DNA from: Lutibacter sp.
Lineage (GTDB): Bacteria; Bacteroidota; Bacteroidia; Flavobacteriales; Flavobacteriaceae
Assembly (NCBI GenBank): GCA_030748365.1
Contig: JASMME010000008.1
Span: 2,550-20,094, forward strand
DNA: 17,545 nt
Direction: 5' to 3'
Position 1 is the first letter of the stretch. Each line of letters begins with the position of its first letter. Of this stretch, positions 8,954 to 16,476 are shown one piece after another. The notes under the pieces are model-generated. The model made no database searches. It worked only from the letters and a program-made list of their open reading frames with translations, and was not told where the DNA came from. The position numbers and the translations under genes are program-made.

Positions 8954-9469
8954 CTATATTTTTTTCATTTGCTGCTTCAGCATTTTAATCTGTTCAGCCA
9001 ATACGTTTTGTTTGTCCAATTTCTTTGCTTCGTTGATTAAGGTGGTCGCCTCTCTTTTTCTTCTTTTGGTCATGGCAATCCCTGCGAGCTGTAACTTGGC
9101 CATGGCCATATCATGCTTCATATTTAAGCCTAGTTTTAGGGCTTTTTTAAAGAATTTTTCTGCCTGGGTAATATTGGTTTGAGAGACCATAATCCCGTGT
9201 AGGAAGTTGTAATAGCCCTCCTGTTTTTTTACCAGGGCACTGCTGGGGTTCTTGATATAGGACAGCCATTTACCGGCACCTGCAAAATTTTGTTTTCTCA
9301 ATTGCCAAAAAGCCAACAAGATAAATTCGTTTTTAAAATAGAACAATACAAAGATACCGGAAAGCAGCACCAGCGAAATTCCATTCATGATATATCCATC
9401 TACAAATTGTAGCACGGCCCATACAAAAACACCGATCGCTAGGATTACCTTGATATATTTATTGAACAT
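8954..9469 (-). CDS. Small membrane-anchored TPR-like protein
   Basis: About 171 residues. The N-terminus MFNKYIKVILAIGVFVWAV begins a membrane segment (about 5-22), followed by a second (about 28-45, ISLVLLSGIFVLFYF), then a helical soluble part with a tetratricopeptide-like pattern (YYNFLHGIMVSQTNITQAEK, LGLNMKHDMAMAKLQLAGIA, TTLINEAKKL) and a basic C-terminal tail KMLKQQMKKI. It is a conserved hypothetical family of Flavobacteriia as far as I recognise it; no function is known to me. The frame extends to a TTG at 9493, but that codon overlaps the predicted -7 element at 9491-9498, so I take ATG 9467-9469. It follows ccsBA on the same strand after 50 bases, with its own promoter. Confidence 0.78.
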   Translation of the reverse strand: MFNKYIKVILAIGVFVWAVLQFVDGYIMNGISLVLLSGIFVLFYFKNEFILLAFWQLRKQNFAGAGKWLSYIKNPSSALVKKQEGYYNFLHGIMVSQTNITQAEKFFKKALKLGLNMKHDMAMAKLQLAGIAMTKRRKREATTLINEAKKLDKQNVLAEQIKMLKQQMKKI

Positions 9470-9490
9470 AGGGTATTGGTTTAATAGTGG

Positions 9491-9515
9491 CAAAGGTACG
9501 TTTTTTAGAAAACGT
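9491..9515 (-). promoter_or_regulatory. Promoter of the TPR-like gene with overlapping hairpin
   Basis: Minus-strand TACCTTTG (9498-9491) is a perfect TAnnTTTG, about 22 bases before the chosen ATG. Directly upstream and touching it is a perfect 7-bp hairpin, ACGTTTT (9498-9504) with AAAACGT (9509-9515), loop of four. The hairpin lies five bases after the ccsBA stop codon but has no T-run, so it is a weak terminator or an operator and not a clear intrinsic terminator. Confidence 0.45.
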
Positions 9516-9519
9516 CCCC

Positions 9520-12500
9520 TTATTTTTTGTAGTGTTTTTTGTACTGTACAAGGGCGATCAGTGCTATGACTGTTACAATACCGGTGGTATAGTACACAAA
9601 TCCGGGAGTGATTGCCTGGTCTCCACTGGCATAGGAGTGCAGTCCCGACAAATAGAAGTTAACCCCAAAATAGGTCATCAATATTGAGGCAAAGGCAATG
9701 ACAGATAGCAGGTTAAAAGTATAGCGTCCCCGCAAGCCTGGCACCAGCCTAGCGTGTAATACAAAGGCGTAGACCATAATACTGATCAGGGCCCAGGTTT
9801 CTTTAGGATCCCAGCCCCAGTAACGCCCCCAACTTTCATTGGCCCACTGTCCTCCCAGAAAATTACCGATGGTCAATAAGACCAGGCCAACGGTCAAAGA
9901 CATTTCGTTGATAACCGTAATTTCTTTGAGCATCCGGTCTATTTTCTTTTGATTGGTACGGTTGGTAAAGATCATCAGTACCAGTGCAATCAGTCCCAGG
10001 AGCATTCCCAGGGCAAAAGGGCCGTAACTGGCCACAATGATAGCTACGTGGATCATCAGCCAGTAGGAGTTGAGTACCGGTACCAAGTTCTCAATCTCGG
10101 GATCCATCCAGTTCCAGTGCGCAACCATCAGGATAAAGGCTGTTAGAAAGGCGGTTGCTGCCAGTGTGATAGATGATTTTCTACCGAAGATCAGTCCAAA
10201 TAACATGGTTGCCCAGCCGACGTAGATCATCGATTCGTAGGCGTTGCTCCAGGGGGCGTGATCACTGATAACCCAACGGGCTATCAGTCCGCCTGTGTGC
10301 AGTAGGAACAGTCCGACGATTAGAAGGCCACTTAACCTAACCAGCCAGCGCAGCAAGGTGTTTTGTTGAAAAATACCAGCGATGACGAACAAAAACATCA
10401 GGGTGCCGATATACATATAATAGCTAAAAAGCTTTCGGAATACGTCGTATTTATTATAGTTGATTTCCAGGTCGATCTTTGCTGCACCTGGATGGACGGC
10501 TGCTCCAAACTTCCGTTGAAATTTGGCGATTCCTTCTACCAGTTGGTCGGCTTCGGTATAATTATTTTCTGTACAGGCCTTTGTCAAGGTCTGTAGGTAT
10601 ATGGGCATAATTTGTCTGACGAATACTGAGTCTTGCCCCTTAAAACCACTTGCAGGCAGGTTGTTATGGGCTACCCAGCTATTGTTTGGGTCGTTGGGTA
10701 CAGGAAAGAAACGGAGTACCTCGCCCATCAGGGCCGAATAGAGTAAATTGACCCGTCTGTCTACATTGATTAGGTCCTTTTCGAACTTGCTTTTGATGTT
10801 TTTTTGGTGTGCTTTCTGTTGGGCTTCCCCAATCTTATAGGCTCCTTTTTCATCAAAGAAATCTGCCAGGTTGGCGTACTTATCGGTTGTTGATACTCCG
10901 ATCATCTCTCGGAGTTTGTCATTCCCTTTCTCGAGGTAAATAATTGGCATACGGAACCAGGTTCGGGGGTTTTGTTGCAAGGACAACAAAACCTGGGTAG
11001 CATTTAGCCCCTTAAAGGTGTCGTGTTTGCTCAATTTCCTTAGCAATTCGGAGGCGTAGGTGTGTACGGGTTTCATCCTACCACCGGCATCCTGTATGAC
11101 GAGTTTGGCAAATTTATCGGCATGTTCAGGACTTACCCTAGTGGCCGTGATTACTGAATCTATTTGTTGCTCACTCAGGGGGTGGTTGTGTTGCTGTGCC
11201 TGTATCCCTGTACTGAGGAGTAGGAGGGCAGCCAGGCCAAACACTTTTTTTGTAAGCAGGATCTTACGCAAGCTTTTACGCAGTTGGTCAAACCGTGTTC
11301 CTTTTATAAATAAGTTGAGCAACAGGCCTGCATAGAGTAGAAAATAGCCGATATAGGTGAGGGTTGTTCCCCAGAAATCGTAGTTTACACTCAAATGCGT
11401 TTCTTCGTATTGTTCTGTAATCTGGTAGCTCGACTGAAAGAACTTATAGCCCCGGAAGCGCAGGATATTATTCATAAATACCCGAAAGTCAAAGGTTTTT
11501 TCCGGATCGATTACGGTCAGTTCGCTGGCATAGGACATCGGACTCGATGAACCGGGATAGGTGTCCAATTGGAAATCATTGAGTTTTATACTAAAAGGAA
11601 GTTCTTTTTGCATGGCCCCATAGCTCATTGTAAAATTCAGCGCGCCTACCGAAAATTGGCTAGGCTGTTGAATGGCAAATTTACCACCTTTAACCGGTAT
11701 CTTTTTCACCTCATCAGCTACCCGTACCTCAAATTCGAGTTGAGCCAGCGTAGCCGTTTCTGCATCGCCAGTTAGGGTCTTGTATAGCCCTTTAACAGGG
11801 GATTTTGGTATGACGAACTGTAGCCCTGCAAGTTGGTGTAAAGTGAGTAAAGATAGTTTTTGAACGCTGTCTTTGGCAATCTTGCCTCGTAGGTTATCAG
11901 CCATGCGAAAGAAGCTGCCCTCCACGGAGGAATTGATTGTCAGCGAGTCTCCAACACTGTTGATGTCGATGGTATTCCTGTTGGGGGCATCAAAACCGAT
12001 TAAGACCCCGTGAATGAGTTCCGACGTACCTTTTTTAATATAGTGTTCGTGCCGGTTGCCCCCACTGGCCTCTACGAGTAGGAGGTGGGGTACTCCCTGG
12101 TCGGTTTCCTCAAAAACATCGATGGCATTTGGGATATAGTCGGTCATTTCAACAGCTACCGGTGTGCCCCTGAATTCCGTTTGGTAGACAAAGTGGTTCT
12201 TGCCCAGTGCTGAAAGCAATAGCGGTTTGCGGAACGGTGTTTTCTGTTCCTTTCCATTATTGATGACAATCTCTAGGTAATTCTTCTCAGAAAGAAAGCG
12301 GTTGGTGGTTTCTCCTTCCTTGATAGGCATAATTCCTTCATGGCTGATATAGCGGGTAACACCGGCTCCCAAAATTATCAATAAGAAGGCAAGGTGAAAA
12401 ACCAGCACCACCCATTTTTCCCTTCTGTATAATTTGTATCGAAAGATATTTCCAAAGAAATTAATGGCCAATAACAACATGATGGCTTCAAACCACCAAC

Positions 12501-12639
12501 TGTTGTAGACAAGTGCCTTGGCGGTTTCCGTACCATAATCATTTTCTATAAAAGTGGCGAGCCCCATGGCTGTAGCAAAAACGATAAACAAGGTGGCCAT
12601 CAGGCGGGTAGAATAGAGCAGCTTTATCAACTTATTCAT
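9520..12639 (-). CDS. ccsBA: Cytochrome c biogenesis fusion protein CcsBA (ResB-CcsA)
   Basis: System II cytochrome c maturation: carries haem across the inner membrane and attaches it to CXXCH motifs. About 1039 residues. The N-terminal CcsB/ResB half has membrane segments near 13-32, 48-65 and 78-97, then a large periplasmic domain and another membrane segment (YIGYFLLYAGLLLNLF). A long hydrophilic linker precedes the CcsA half, which has the SDHAPWSNAYES segment, the MIHVAIIVASYGPFALG helix and the haem-handling tryptophan-rich WWD motif (ANESWGRYWGWDPKETW) near the C-terminus, followed by a histidine in VLHARL. The frame opens 28 codons earlier (12723), but the predicted promoter is within that extension, so ATG 12637-12639 (MNKLIKLLYS) is used. 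It is divergent from the Rrf2/nor/nir block, whose NorC and small cytochrome need it. Confidence 0.93.
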   Translation of the reverse strand: MNKLIKLLYSTRLMATLFIVFATAMGLATFIENDYGTETAKALVYNSWWFEAIMLLLAINFFGNIFRYKLYRREKWVVLVFHLAFLLIILGAGVTRYISHEGIMPIKEGETTNRFLSEKNYLEIVINNGKEQKTPFRKPLLLSALGKNHFVYQTEFRGTPVAVEMTDYIPNAIDVFEETDQGVPHLLLVEASGGNRHEHYIKKGTSELIHGVLIGFDAPNRNTIDINSVGDSLTINSSVEGSFFRMADNLRGKIAKDSVQKLSLLTLHQLAGLQFVIPKSPVKGLYKTLTGDAETATLAQLEFEVRVADEVKKIPVKGGKFAIQQPSQFSVGALNFTMSYGAMQKELPFSIKLNDFQLDTYPGSSSPMSYASELTVIDPEKTFDFRVFMNNILRFRGYKFFQSSYQITEQYEETHLSVNYDFWGTTLTYIGYFLLYAGLLLNLFIKGTRFDQLRKSLRKILLTKKVFGLAALLLLSTGIQAQQHNHPLSEQQIDSVITATRVSPEHADKFAKLVIQDAGGRMKPVHTYASELLRKLSKHDTFKGLNATQVLLSLQQNPRTWFRMPIIYLEKGNDKLREMIGVSTTDKYANLADFFDEKGAYKIGEAQQKAHQKNIKSKFEKDLINVDRRVNLLYSALMGEVLRFFPVPNDPNNSWVAHNNLPASGFKGQDSVFVRQIMPIYLQTLTKACTENNYTEADQLVEGIAKFQRKFGAAVHPGAAKIDLEINYNKYDVFRKLFSYYMYIGTLMFLFVIAGIFQQNTLLRWLVRLSGLLIVGLFLLHTGGLIARWVISDHAPWSNAYESMIYVGWATMLFGLIFGRKSSITLAATAFLTAFILMVAHWNWMDPEIENLVPVLNSYWLMIHVAIIVASYGPFALGMLLGLIALVLMIFTNRTNQKKIDRMLKEITVINEMSLTVGLVLLTIGNFLGGQWANESWGRYWGWDPKETWALISIMVYAFVLHARLVPGLRGRYTFNLLSVIAFASILMTYFGVNFYLSGLHSYASGDQAITPGFVYYTTGIVTVIALIALVQYKKHYKK

Positions 12640-12672
12640 AGTACTTTTAACGACTTGAGAAAAATAATGGCA

Positions 12673-12680
12673 CAAAAATA
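12673..12680 (-). promoter_or_regulatory. Predicted ccsBA promoter
   Basis: Minus-strand TATTTTTG is a perfect TAnnTTTG; transcription would start near 12667, giving a leader of about 28 bases before ATG 12639. It lies inside the open frame extension and so argues against the longer start. No clear -33 TTG. Confidence 0.5.
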
Positions 12681-12748
12681 AGGATATTTCTTTTATAATA
12701 CCACTGCTTTCCAGTATATTCAAGGTGAAATTTAGTAGTTAAGAATAT

Positions 12749-12805
12749 GTAAAATATAATACTTTTTACTCTTTTTTTACTAAATTTGTACTTTAACAAG
12801 TAAAA
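12749..12805. promoter_or_regulatory. Rrf2-gene promoter with paired GTAAAA/TTTTAC boxes
   Basis: The plus-strand -7 element TAAATTTG (12781-12788) is a perfect TAnnTTTG, with transcription predicted near 12794 and the GTG start 23 bases later. Four copies of one hexamer surround it: GTAAAA 12749-12754, TTTTAC 12764-12769, TTTTAC 12775-12780 and GTAAAA 12800-12805, forming two inverted pairs, the second of which brackets the -7 element. This placement fits an autoregulatory operator, though in such AT-rich DNA chance is not excluded. No -33 TTG is visible. Confidence 0.4.
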
Positions 12806-12816
12806 TTCAATTGGTT

Positions 12817-13266
12817 GTGTTATCACGGGCTAGCAAATATGCTATTTTATCCACCTTGTTTCTGGCTGAACATACGTCTGAGGATCGGAAAATAAGTGCC
12901 AGGGAGATATCTGACAGTATTGATGTGCCTACTCCTTTTTTGGCCAAATTATTCCAGCAACTTGTTCGGGCTGGGATTATTTCTTCTACCAAGGGGCCCA
13001 GGGGTGGCTTTTTTATGACGGCTAAGAACAAGGACCACACCATCTGTGATATCATTGATAATATAGACGGCATGCAGCGACTGACCGATTGTTTTCTTGG
13101 ACTCAACGCCTGCGATTCAATGAACCCTTGCCCCGTCCATTTTATTGTAGAACCCTTTAAGGAAAACCTACTAAAGAAATTCCGGGATAAGAGCATTCTT
13201 GAATTCGCTGAGGAAATTTCCGAACAAGGAAGGGTACTCAGCCTAAAGGAAATAGGCCTTCCCTAA
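12817..13266 (+). CDS. Rrf2-family iron-sulfur transcription regulator (NsrR/IscR-like)
   Basis: A DNA-binding regulator of about 149 residues in the Rrf2 family, whose members sense NO, redox state or Fe-S status. The N-terminal winged helix starts MLSRASKYAILSTLFLAEH; the recognition helix region is about 28-51 (AREISDSIDVPTPFLAKLFQ), and the wing is STKGPRGGFF (57-66). C92, C99, C105 and H108 form the pattern C-x6-C-x5-C-x2-H, nearly the same as IscR (three cysteines and a histidine) and compatible with a 2Fe-2S or 4Fe-4S cluster. The family usually starts at M-L-S, so GTG 12817 is preferred over TTG 12811. Its position just before norCB suggests an NO-responsive repressor (NsrR role), an inference from context; an IscR-like role is the alternative. 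Confidence 0.88.
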   Translation: MLSRASKYAILSTLFLAEHTSEDRKISAREISDSIDVPTPFLAKLFQQLVRAGIISSTKGPRGGFFMTAKNKDHTICDIIDNIDGMQRLTDCFLGLNACDSMNPCPVHFIVEPFKENLLKKFRDKSILEFAEEISEQGRVLSLKEIGLP

Positions 13267-13270
13267 TTGA

Positions 13271-13285
13271 AAAAGATAAAATCTT
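13271..13285. promoter_or_regulatory. Candidate regulator site 1 upstream of norC
   Basis: AAAAGATAAAATCTT contains arms AAGAT and ATCTT around AAA. Its first 11 bases recur exactly at 13342-13352, just after the predicted norC transcription start. The pair flanks the promoter and could bind the neighbouring Rrf2 regulator. Confidence 0.35.
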
Positions 13286-13291
13286 CACTTA

Positions 13292-13305
13292 CTGATTTAA
13301 ATCAT
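13292..13305. promoter_or_regulatory. FNR/DNR-type activator box of norCB
   Basis: cTGATTTAAATCAt holds the perfect 12-bp palindrome TGATTTAAATCA (13293-13304). This fits the CRP/FNR-family consensus TTGAT-N4-ATCAA at eight of ten defined positions. Its centre (13298.5) lies about 41.5-42.5 bases before the predicted norC start at 13340-13341, the standard class II activator position. The regulator gene itself is not in the window. Confidence 0.65.
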
Positions 13306-13327
13306 GTTTTATATGTTTTTGGTGTAT

Positions 13328-13335
13328 TAATTTTG
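13328..13335 (+). promoter_or_regulatory. norCB -7 promoter element
   Basis: TAATTTTG is a perfect TAnnTTTG. No TTG -33 element is present; the FNR-type box lies where an activator would substitute for it. The leader from about 13341 to 13396 is A/T-rich with a run of AAAT repeats and no Shine-Dalgarno sequence. Confidence 0.6.
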
Positions 13336-13340
13336 TTACA

Positions 13341-13362
13341 TAAAAGATAAAAAGGTCTTTTA
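13341..13362 (+). promoter_or_regulatory. Hairpin / regulator site 2 at the norC transcript start
   Basis: TAAAAGA (13341-13347) pairs with TCTTTTA (13356-13362) around eight bases. It begins at the predicted +1, so it may be a 5' stabilising hairpin of the norCB mRNA, a repressor site overlapping the start (it repeats the AAAAGATAAAA of 13271-13281), or both. Confidence 0.35.
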
Positions 13363-13396
13363 TTATTAAATAAATAAATAATCAAATCAATCAAAC

Positions 13397-13858
13397 ATGT
13401 TATCTAAAAAACAGGCTAGAACGTTCTTTTTGGGAGGTACACTGGTCACGTTTCTCGTCTTTATCGGGTTAACGGTGTATTCCTTGTCTATAGAGAATGA
13501 CCAAACGAATGAAAAAAACCTTACCGATGCCGTGGTAAGGGGGAAAGAAATCTGGGAGGCAAACAATTGTATGGGCTGTCACACCATCCTGGGAGAGGGC
13601 GGCTATTACGCACCGGAACTAACAAAGGTTATTGACCGCTTAGACCAACGATTTGGTGGGAGTGGAGAAGCAGTTATCAAAAGCATACTTATGTCTGAAG
13701 TACCCTGGCAACCCAATGGAAGAAAAATGGTTGCCTACGGGATGAGTGAGGAAGAGGCCGAAGACATGGTTGCTTTCTTCCAATGGATTGGAGAGATAGA
13801 CCTAAACGGCTTTGAACGCATTGTATCCCCTTTGGCCAAAGAAAGAATCGAGAACTAA
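13397..13858 (+). CDS. norC: Nitric oxide reductase subunit C (cytochrome c)
   Basis: Membrane-anchored monohaem cytochrome c that passes electrons to NorB in the cytochrome c-dependent NO reductase (2 NO to N2O). The 153-residue protein has one uncleaved membrane helix at about 10-30 and then a periplasmic haem domain with C58-M-G-C61-H62, followed by the NorC-typical ILGEGGYYAPELTKV. Methionines in GRKMVAYGM near the C-terminal third are candidates for the sixth haem ligand. Start ATG 13397 (MLSKKQARTF). Twelve bases separate its stop from norB, so the two are cotranscribed from the FNR-type promoter. Haem attachment would depend on the CcsBA encoded nearby. Confidence 0.95.
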   Translation: MLSKKQARTFFLGGTLVTFLVFIGLTVYSLSIENDQTNEKNLTDAVVRGKEIWEANNCMGCHTILGEGGYYAPELTKVIDRLDQRFGGSGEAVIKSILMSEVPWQPNGRKMVAYGMSEEEAEDMVAFFQWIGEIDLNGFERIVSPLAKERIEN

Positions 13859-13870
13859 ACAACACACATC

Positions 13871-15211
13871 ATGAAATACAAATCACAAAAAGTAGCCTAT
13901 TGGTTCTTTGCCCTTTCCATGTTATTGCTGGTATTGCAGATCACTTATGGATTTATCATGGGATTTGCCAGGATAGGCTTTGATAATTTACACGAATTTA
14001 TTCCTTTTAATACCGCGAGGGCCGTACATACAAATTTATTGGTCGTATGGCTGTTGTCCGGTTTTATGGGAGCGGCTTATTATATTATTCCTGAGGAGGC
14101 CCAGCGCGAACTCGTCAACGTAAAACTGGCTTACCTGCAGCTGATCAGTTTGGCAGTGGTTGGCGTCCTTGCCATTGTAGGGTATCATTTTAATTATTGG
14201 GAAGGCCGGAAATTTTTAGAAATTCCAAGACCGCTTGATTACCTGGTGGTGGTCAATGTACTTTTATTTTTAGGCCTTATTTTGGTCACCTTGTTCAAGG
14301 GGAAACGCCGGACAACGACGGCCCTGGTACTGTCCATGGGACTGTTATTTGCCGCCTTGTTGTACCTGCCGGGTATGCTGCCTTTTGACAGCCAGGTAAC
14401 CGACTCCTTTTTCCGTTGGTGGGTAGTACATCTATGGGTAGAAGGCGTCTGGGAGCTGATTATGGGCGGTATTTTGTCCTTTCTACTTATCAAACTGACC
14501 GGTGTTGACAGGGAAGTAATCGAAAAATGGCTCTATATCATTGTGGGCCTTACTTTTTTGTCTGGGATATTGGGTACAGGACACCACTATTATTATATCG
14601 GAGTGAATAAAATCTGGTTGATCGTGGGCGGTATCTTTTCTGCCCTGGAGCCGCTGGCATTTTTGGCCATGGCCTTGTTTGCGGTCAATATGTATCGCAA
14701 AGGAGAGAGGAAACACCCCAATAAACTGGCCCTTTACTGGACTTTGGGCGCCGCTATTGTCTCGTTTGTAGGGGCAGGGCTTCTAGGATTTGCCCATACG
14801 CTGCCCCAAACCAATCTATACACCCATGGAACCTTGGTAACCGCTATGCATGGTCACCTGGCATTCTGGGGTGCTTATGCCATGATTGTATTGGCCATCA
14901 TCAGTTACAGTTTGCCCAATATGACGGGTAGGAAACTGTACCAGAGCACCCGCGGAAGGGCTGCTTATTGGTTGTCGAATATCGGTATGATAGGGATGAC
15001 CGTTGCCTTTGGGGTTGCCGGCGTGGCCCAGGTATACCTGGAACGAAAATTCGGCATGGAGTTTATGGCGGTACAAAAAGAGATCAGTATTCATTTTGTC
15101 GTGTTGGTCATCTGTGCTTCTATGTTCACCACTGGGATACTCTTGTATATCATTGACTTTTACAAGCATGGTACCCCCACAGACGAAGCTTTAGAGACAC
15201 GTAATAGTTAA
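13871..15211 (+). CDS. norB: Nitric oxide reductase subunit B (cytochrome b)
   Basis: Catalytic subunit of cNOR, a haem-copper oxidase relative with a non-haem iron site, in the inner membrane. The 446 residues hold about twelve membrane helices. All key ligands are visible: H53 (VHTNLLVVW) and H329 for low-spin haem b, H327 for haem b3 (AMHGHLAFWG), and H187, H238 and H239 for FeB (VVHLWVEG; GTGHHYYYIG). The characteristic glutamates E191 and E260 (SALEPL) are present. The numbering is offset by 20 from Pseudomonas aeruginosa NorB. It lacks the long N-terminal extension of quinol-type qNOR, consistent with the norC neighbour. No norD or norQ follows; nirK comes next after 174 bases. Confidence 0.96.
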   Translation: MKYKSQKVAYWFFALSMLLLVLQITYGFIMGFARIGFDNLHEFIPFNTARAVHTNLLVVWLLSGFMGAAYYIIPEEAQRELVNVKLAYLQLISLAVVGVLAIVGYHFNYWEGRKFLEIPRPLDYLVVVNVLLFLGLILVTLFKGKRRTTTALVLSMGLLFAALLYLPGMLPFDSQVTDSFFRWWVVHLWVEGVWELIMGGILSFLLIKLTGVDREVIEKWLYIIVGLTFLSGILGTGHHYYYIGVNKIWLIVGGIFSALEPLAFLAMALFAVNMYRKGERKHPNKLALYWTLGAAIVSFVGAGLLGFAHTLPQTNLYTHGTLVTAMHGHLAFWGAYAMIVLAIISYSLPNMTGRKLYQSTRGRAAYWLSNIGMIGMTVAFGVAGVAQVYLERKFGMEFMAVQKEISIHFVVLVICASMFTTGILLYIIDFYKHGTPTDEALETRNS

Positions 15212-15212
15212 A

Positions 15213-15340
15213 AAATCAATTCATATTTTAGGTTGAGAACATCTCATCGAATTTTAGATATTGTTTTTGAATTGATTTCCGGGGTTATCAACGAAACTTT
15301 TATAGTTTTGCCCATTGATAATGATAACCCCGGTTTTTTT
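15213..15340 (+). terminator. Double hairpin after norB ending in a T-run
   Basis: Two inverted repeats lie end to end. The first pairs AAATCAATTCA (15213-15223) with TGAATTGATTT (15268-15278), enclosing a small hairpin TGAGA-ACA-TCTCA (15234-15246). The second starts at the next base and pairs CCGGGGTTATCA (15279-15290) with TGATAACCCCGG (15322-15333), enclosing CGAAACT (15292-15298) with AGTTTTG (15304-15310). Seven Ts follow (15334-15340). The second stem plus T-run is a terminator for norCB, although its 31-base loop is unusually long and contains the nirK promoter element. Confidence 0.65.
15303..15310 (+). promoter_or_regulatory. Predicted nirK promoter inside the terminator loop
   Basis: TAGTTTTG is a perfect TAnnTTTG. 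Transcription would start at about 15315-15317, leaving a 70-base leader before nirK. No -33 TTG is seen; only a half site TTGAT at 15272-15276 hints at an FNR-type activator. RNA started here lacks the left arm of the terminator and would escape it. Confidence 0.45.
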
Positions 15341-15385
15341 TATAGGAAATCATAATTTTTACATCCATTAAATATTTTTTTAGAC

Positions 15386-16429
15386 ATGAAAAACCCAATA
15401 AACAAAACCAACAGCATAGGCATGGCATTGCTTGCCTTGTTAATGATGGCAGCTTGTAATACCCCTACAGACCCTGCCAATATAGAAGTTACCGGAACGA
15501 TGCAAGCGGAACTAACTGCTCCGCCGTATGTGCCAGCTCCGGTAGGAGACAGGCCTGCTAAGAAACTGGTGATAGATATGGAGATCATTGAAGAGGAAGG
15601 TGTAATGGCCGATGGCGTAACCTATGTTTACTGGACTTTTGGAGGTACAGTTCCTGGAAGTTTTATCCGTACAAGAGTCGGTGATGAGGTCGCGTTTACC
15701 CTGTCAAATCATCCAGACAATAAATTGCCTCACAACATTGACCTACATGCTGTTACAGGTCCTGGAGGAGGGGCTACCTCTTCCTTAGTGGCCCCTGGTC
15801 ACGAAAAAACATTCTCTTTTAAAACACTGAATCCTGGATTGTATGTCTATCACTGTGCGACTGCCCCTGTAGGAATGCACATTGCCAATGGAATGTACGG
15901 TTTGATTCTGGTAGAACCAGAAGGAGGCCTGCCGCCGGTAGACAAAGAATACTACATCATGCAAGGTGATTTTTATACTGAGGGAGAAAATGGAGAGCGC
16001 GGATTACAGGCCTTTGACATGAATAAAGCCATCGAGGAAGATGCCGATTATGTGGTGTTCAACGGAAAAGTTGGTTCCTTAACCGGTGACAATGCCATTA
16101 CCGCTAATGTAGGCGAAACCGTTCGTCTGTATGTCGGAAACGGAGGACCGAACCTAACGTCTTCGTTCCATGTTATCGGAGAAATTTTTGACAATGTACA
16201 TATTGAAGGTGGATCGCTGTTAAACAAGGATGTCCAGACGACTTCCATTCCTGCAGGCGGGGCTGCTATTGTTGATTTCAAGGTAGATGTTCCCGGAACA
16301 TTTATATTGGTCGATCACGCCATTTTCCGGGCCTTCAACAAAGGAGCAATCGGTATGTTGAAAGTACAAGGAGAAGAAGACAAAAAAGTGTATTCAGGAG
16401 TCACCAAGGAAGGCGTCTATAAGCCCTAA
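15386..16429 (+). CDS. nirK: Copper nitrite reductase, AniA-like lipoprotein
   Basis: Reduces nitrite to NO with electrons from a small cytochrome or cupredoxin. The 347-residue protein begins with a lipoprotein signal (lipobox MMAAC, C24) and has two cupredoxin domains. Type 1 copper ligands: H116, C157, H165 and M170; type 2 ligands: H121, H156 and H311; catalytic D119 (HNIDLH) and H262 (FHVIGE). The loop [18 protein letters not shown] is the form found in class II enzymes such as Neisseria AniA, an outer-membrane lipoprotein. I infer surface or periplasmic membrane anchoring here as well. Start ATG 15386. Followed after 47 bases, with no terminator, by the cytochrome c gene. All catalytic residues are present, so it should be active. 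Confidence 0.96.
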   Translation: MKNPINKTNSIGMALLALLMMAACNTPTDPANIEVTGTMQAELTAPPYVPAPVGDRPAKKLVIDMEIIEEEGVMADGVTYVYWTFGGTVPGSFIRTRVGDEVAFTLSNHPDNKLPHNIDLHAVTGPGGGATSSLVAPGHEKTFSFKTLNPGLYVYHCATAPVGMHIANGMYGLILVEPEGGLPPVDKEYYIMQGDFYTEGENGERGLQAFDMNKAIEEDADYVVFNGKVGSLTGDNAITANVGETVRLYVGNGGPNLTSSFHVIGEIFDNVHIEGGSLLNKDVQTTSIPAGGAAIVDFKVDVPGTFILVDHAIFRAFNKGAIGMLKVQGEEDKKVYSGVTKEGVYKP

Positions 16430-16476
16430 GGCAACTTTGTTCAAGATTTTACATTGATTGAATAAGCCCTTTTGAC

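Noticed and set aside
13366..13383. AAAT tandem repeats in the norC leader as a phase-variable tract
   Set aside because: Only about four units of four bases in an untranslated A-rich leader, typical for Bacteroidota; no frame or spacing-critical promoter element is affected.
15315..15328. TTGATAATGATAAC as an FNR box for nirK
   Set aside because: The right half is poor (ATAAC instead of ATCAA) and it lies at the predicted transcription start, not at -41.5. It is better explained as the right arm of the terminator stem.
16419..16470. Nine-base direct repeat ATAAGCCCT at the nirK end (16419-16427) and before the cytochrome gene (16462-16470)
   Set aside because: It is short, without inverted ends or an insertion between the copies; no mobile element is indicated, though it may be a by-product of the leader duplication.
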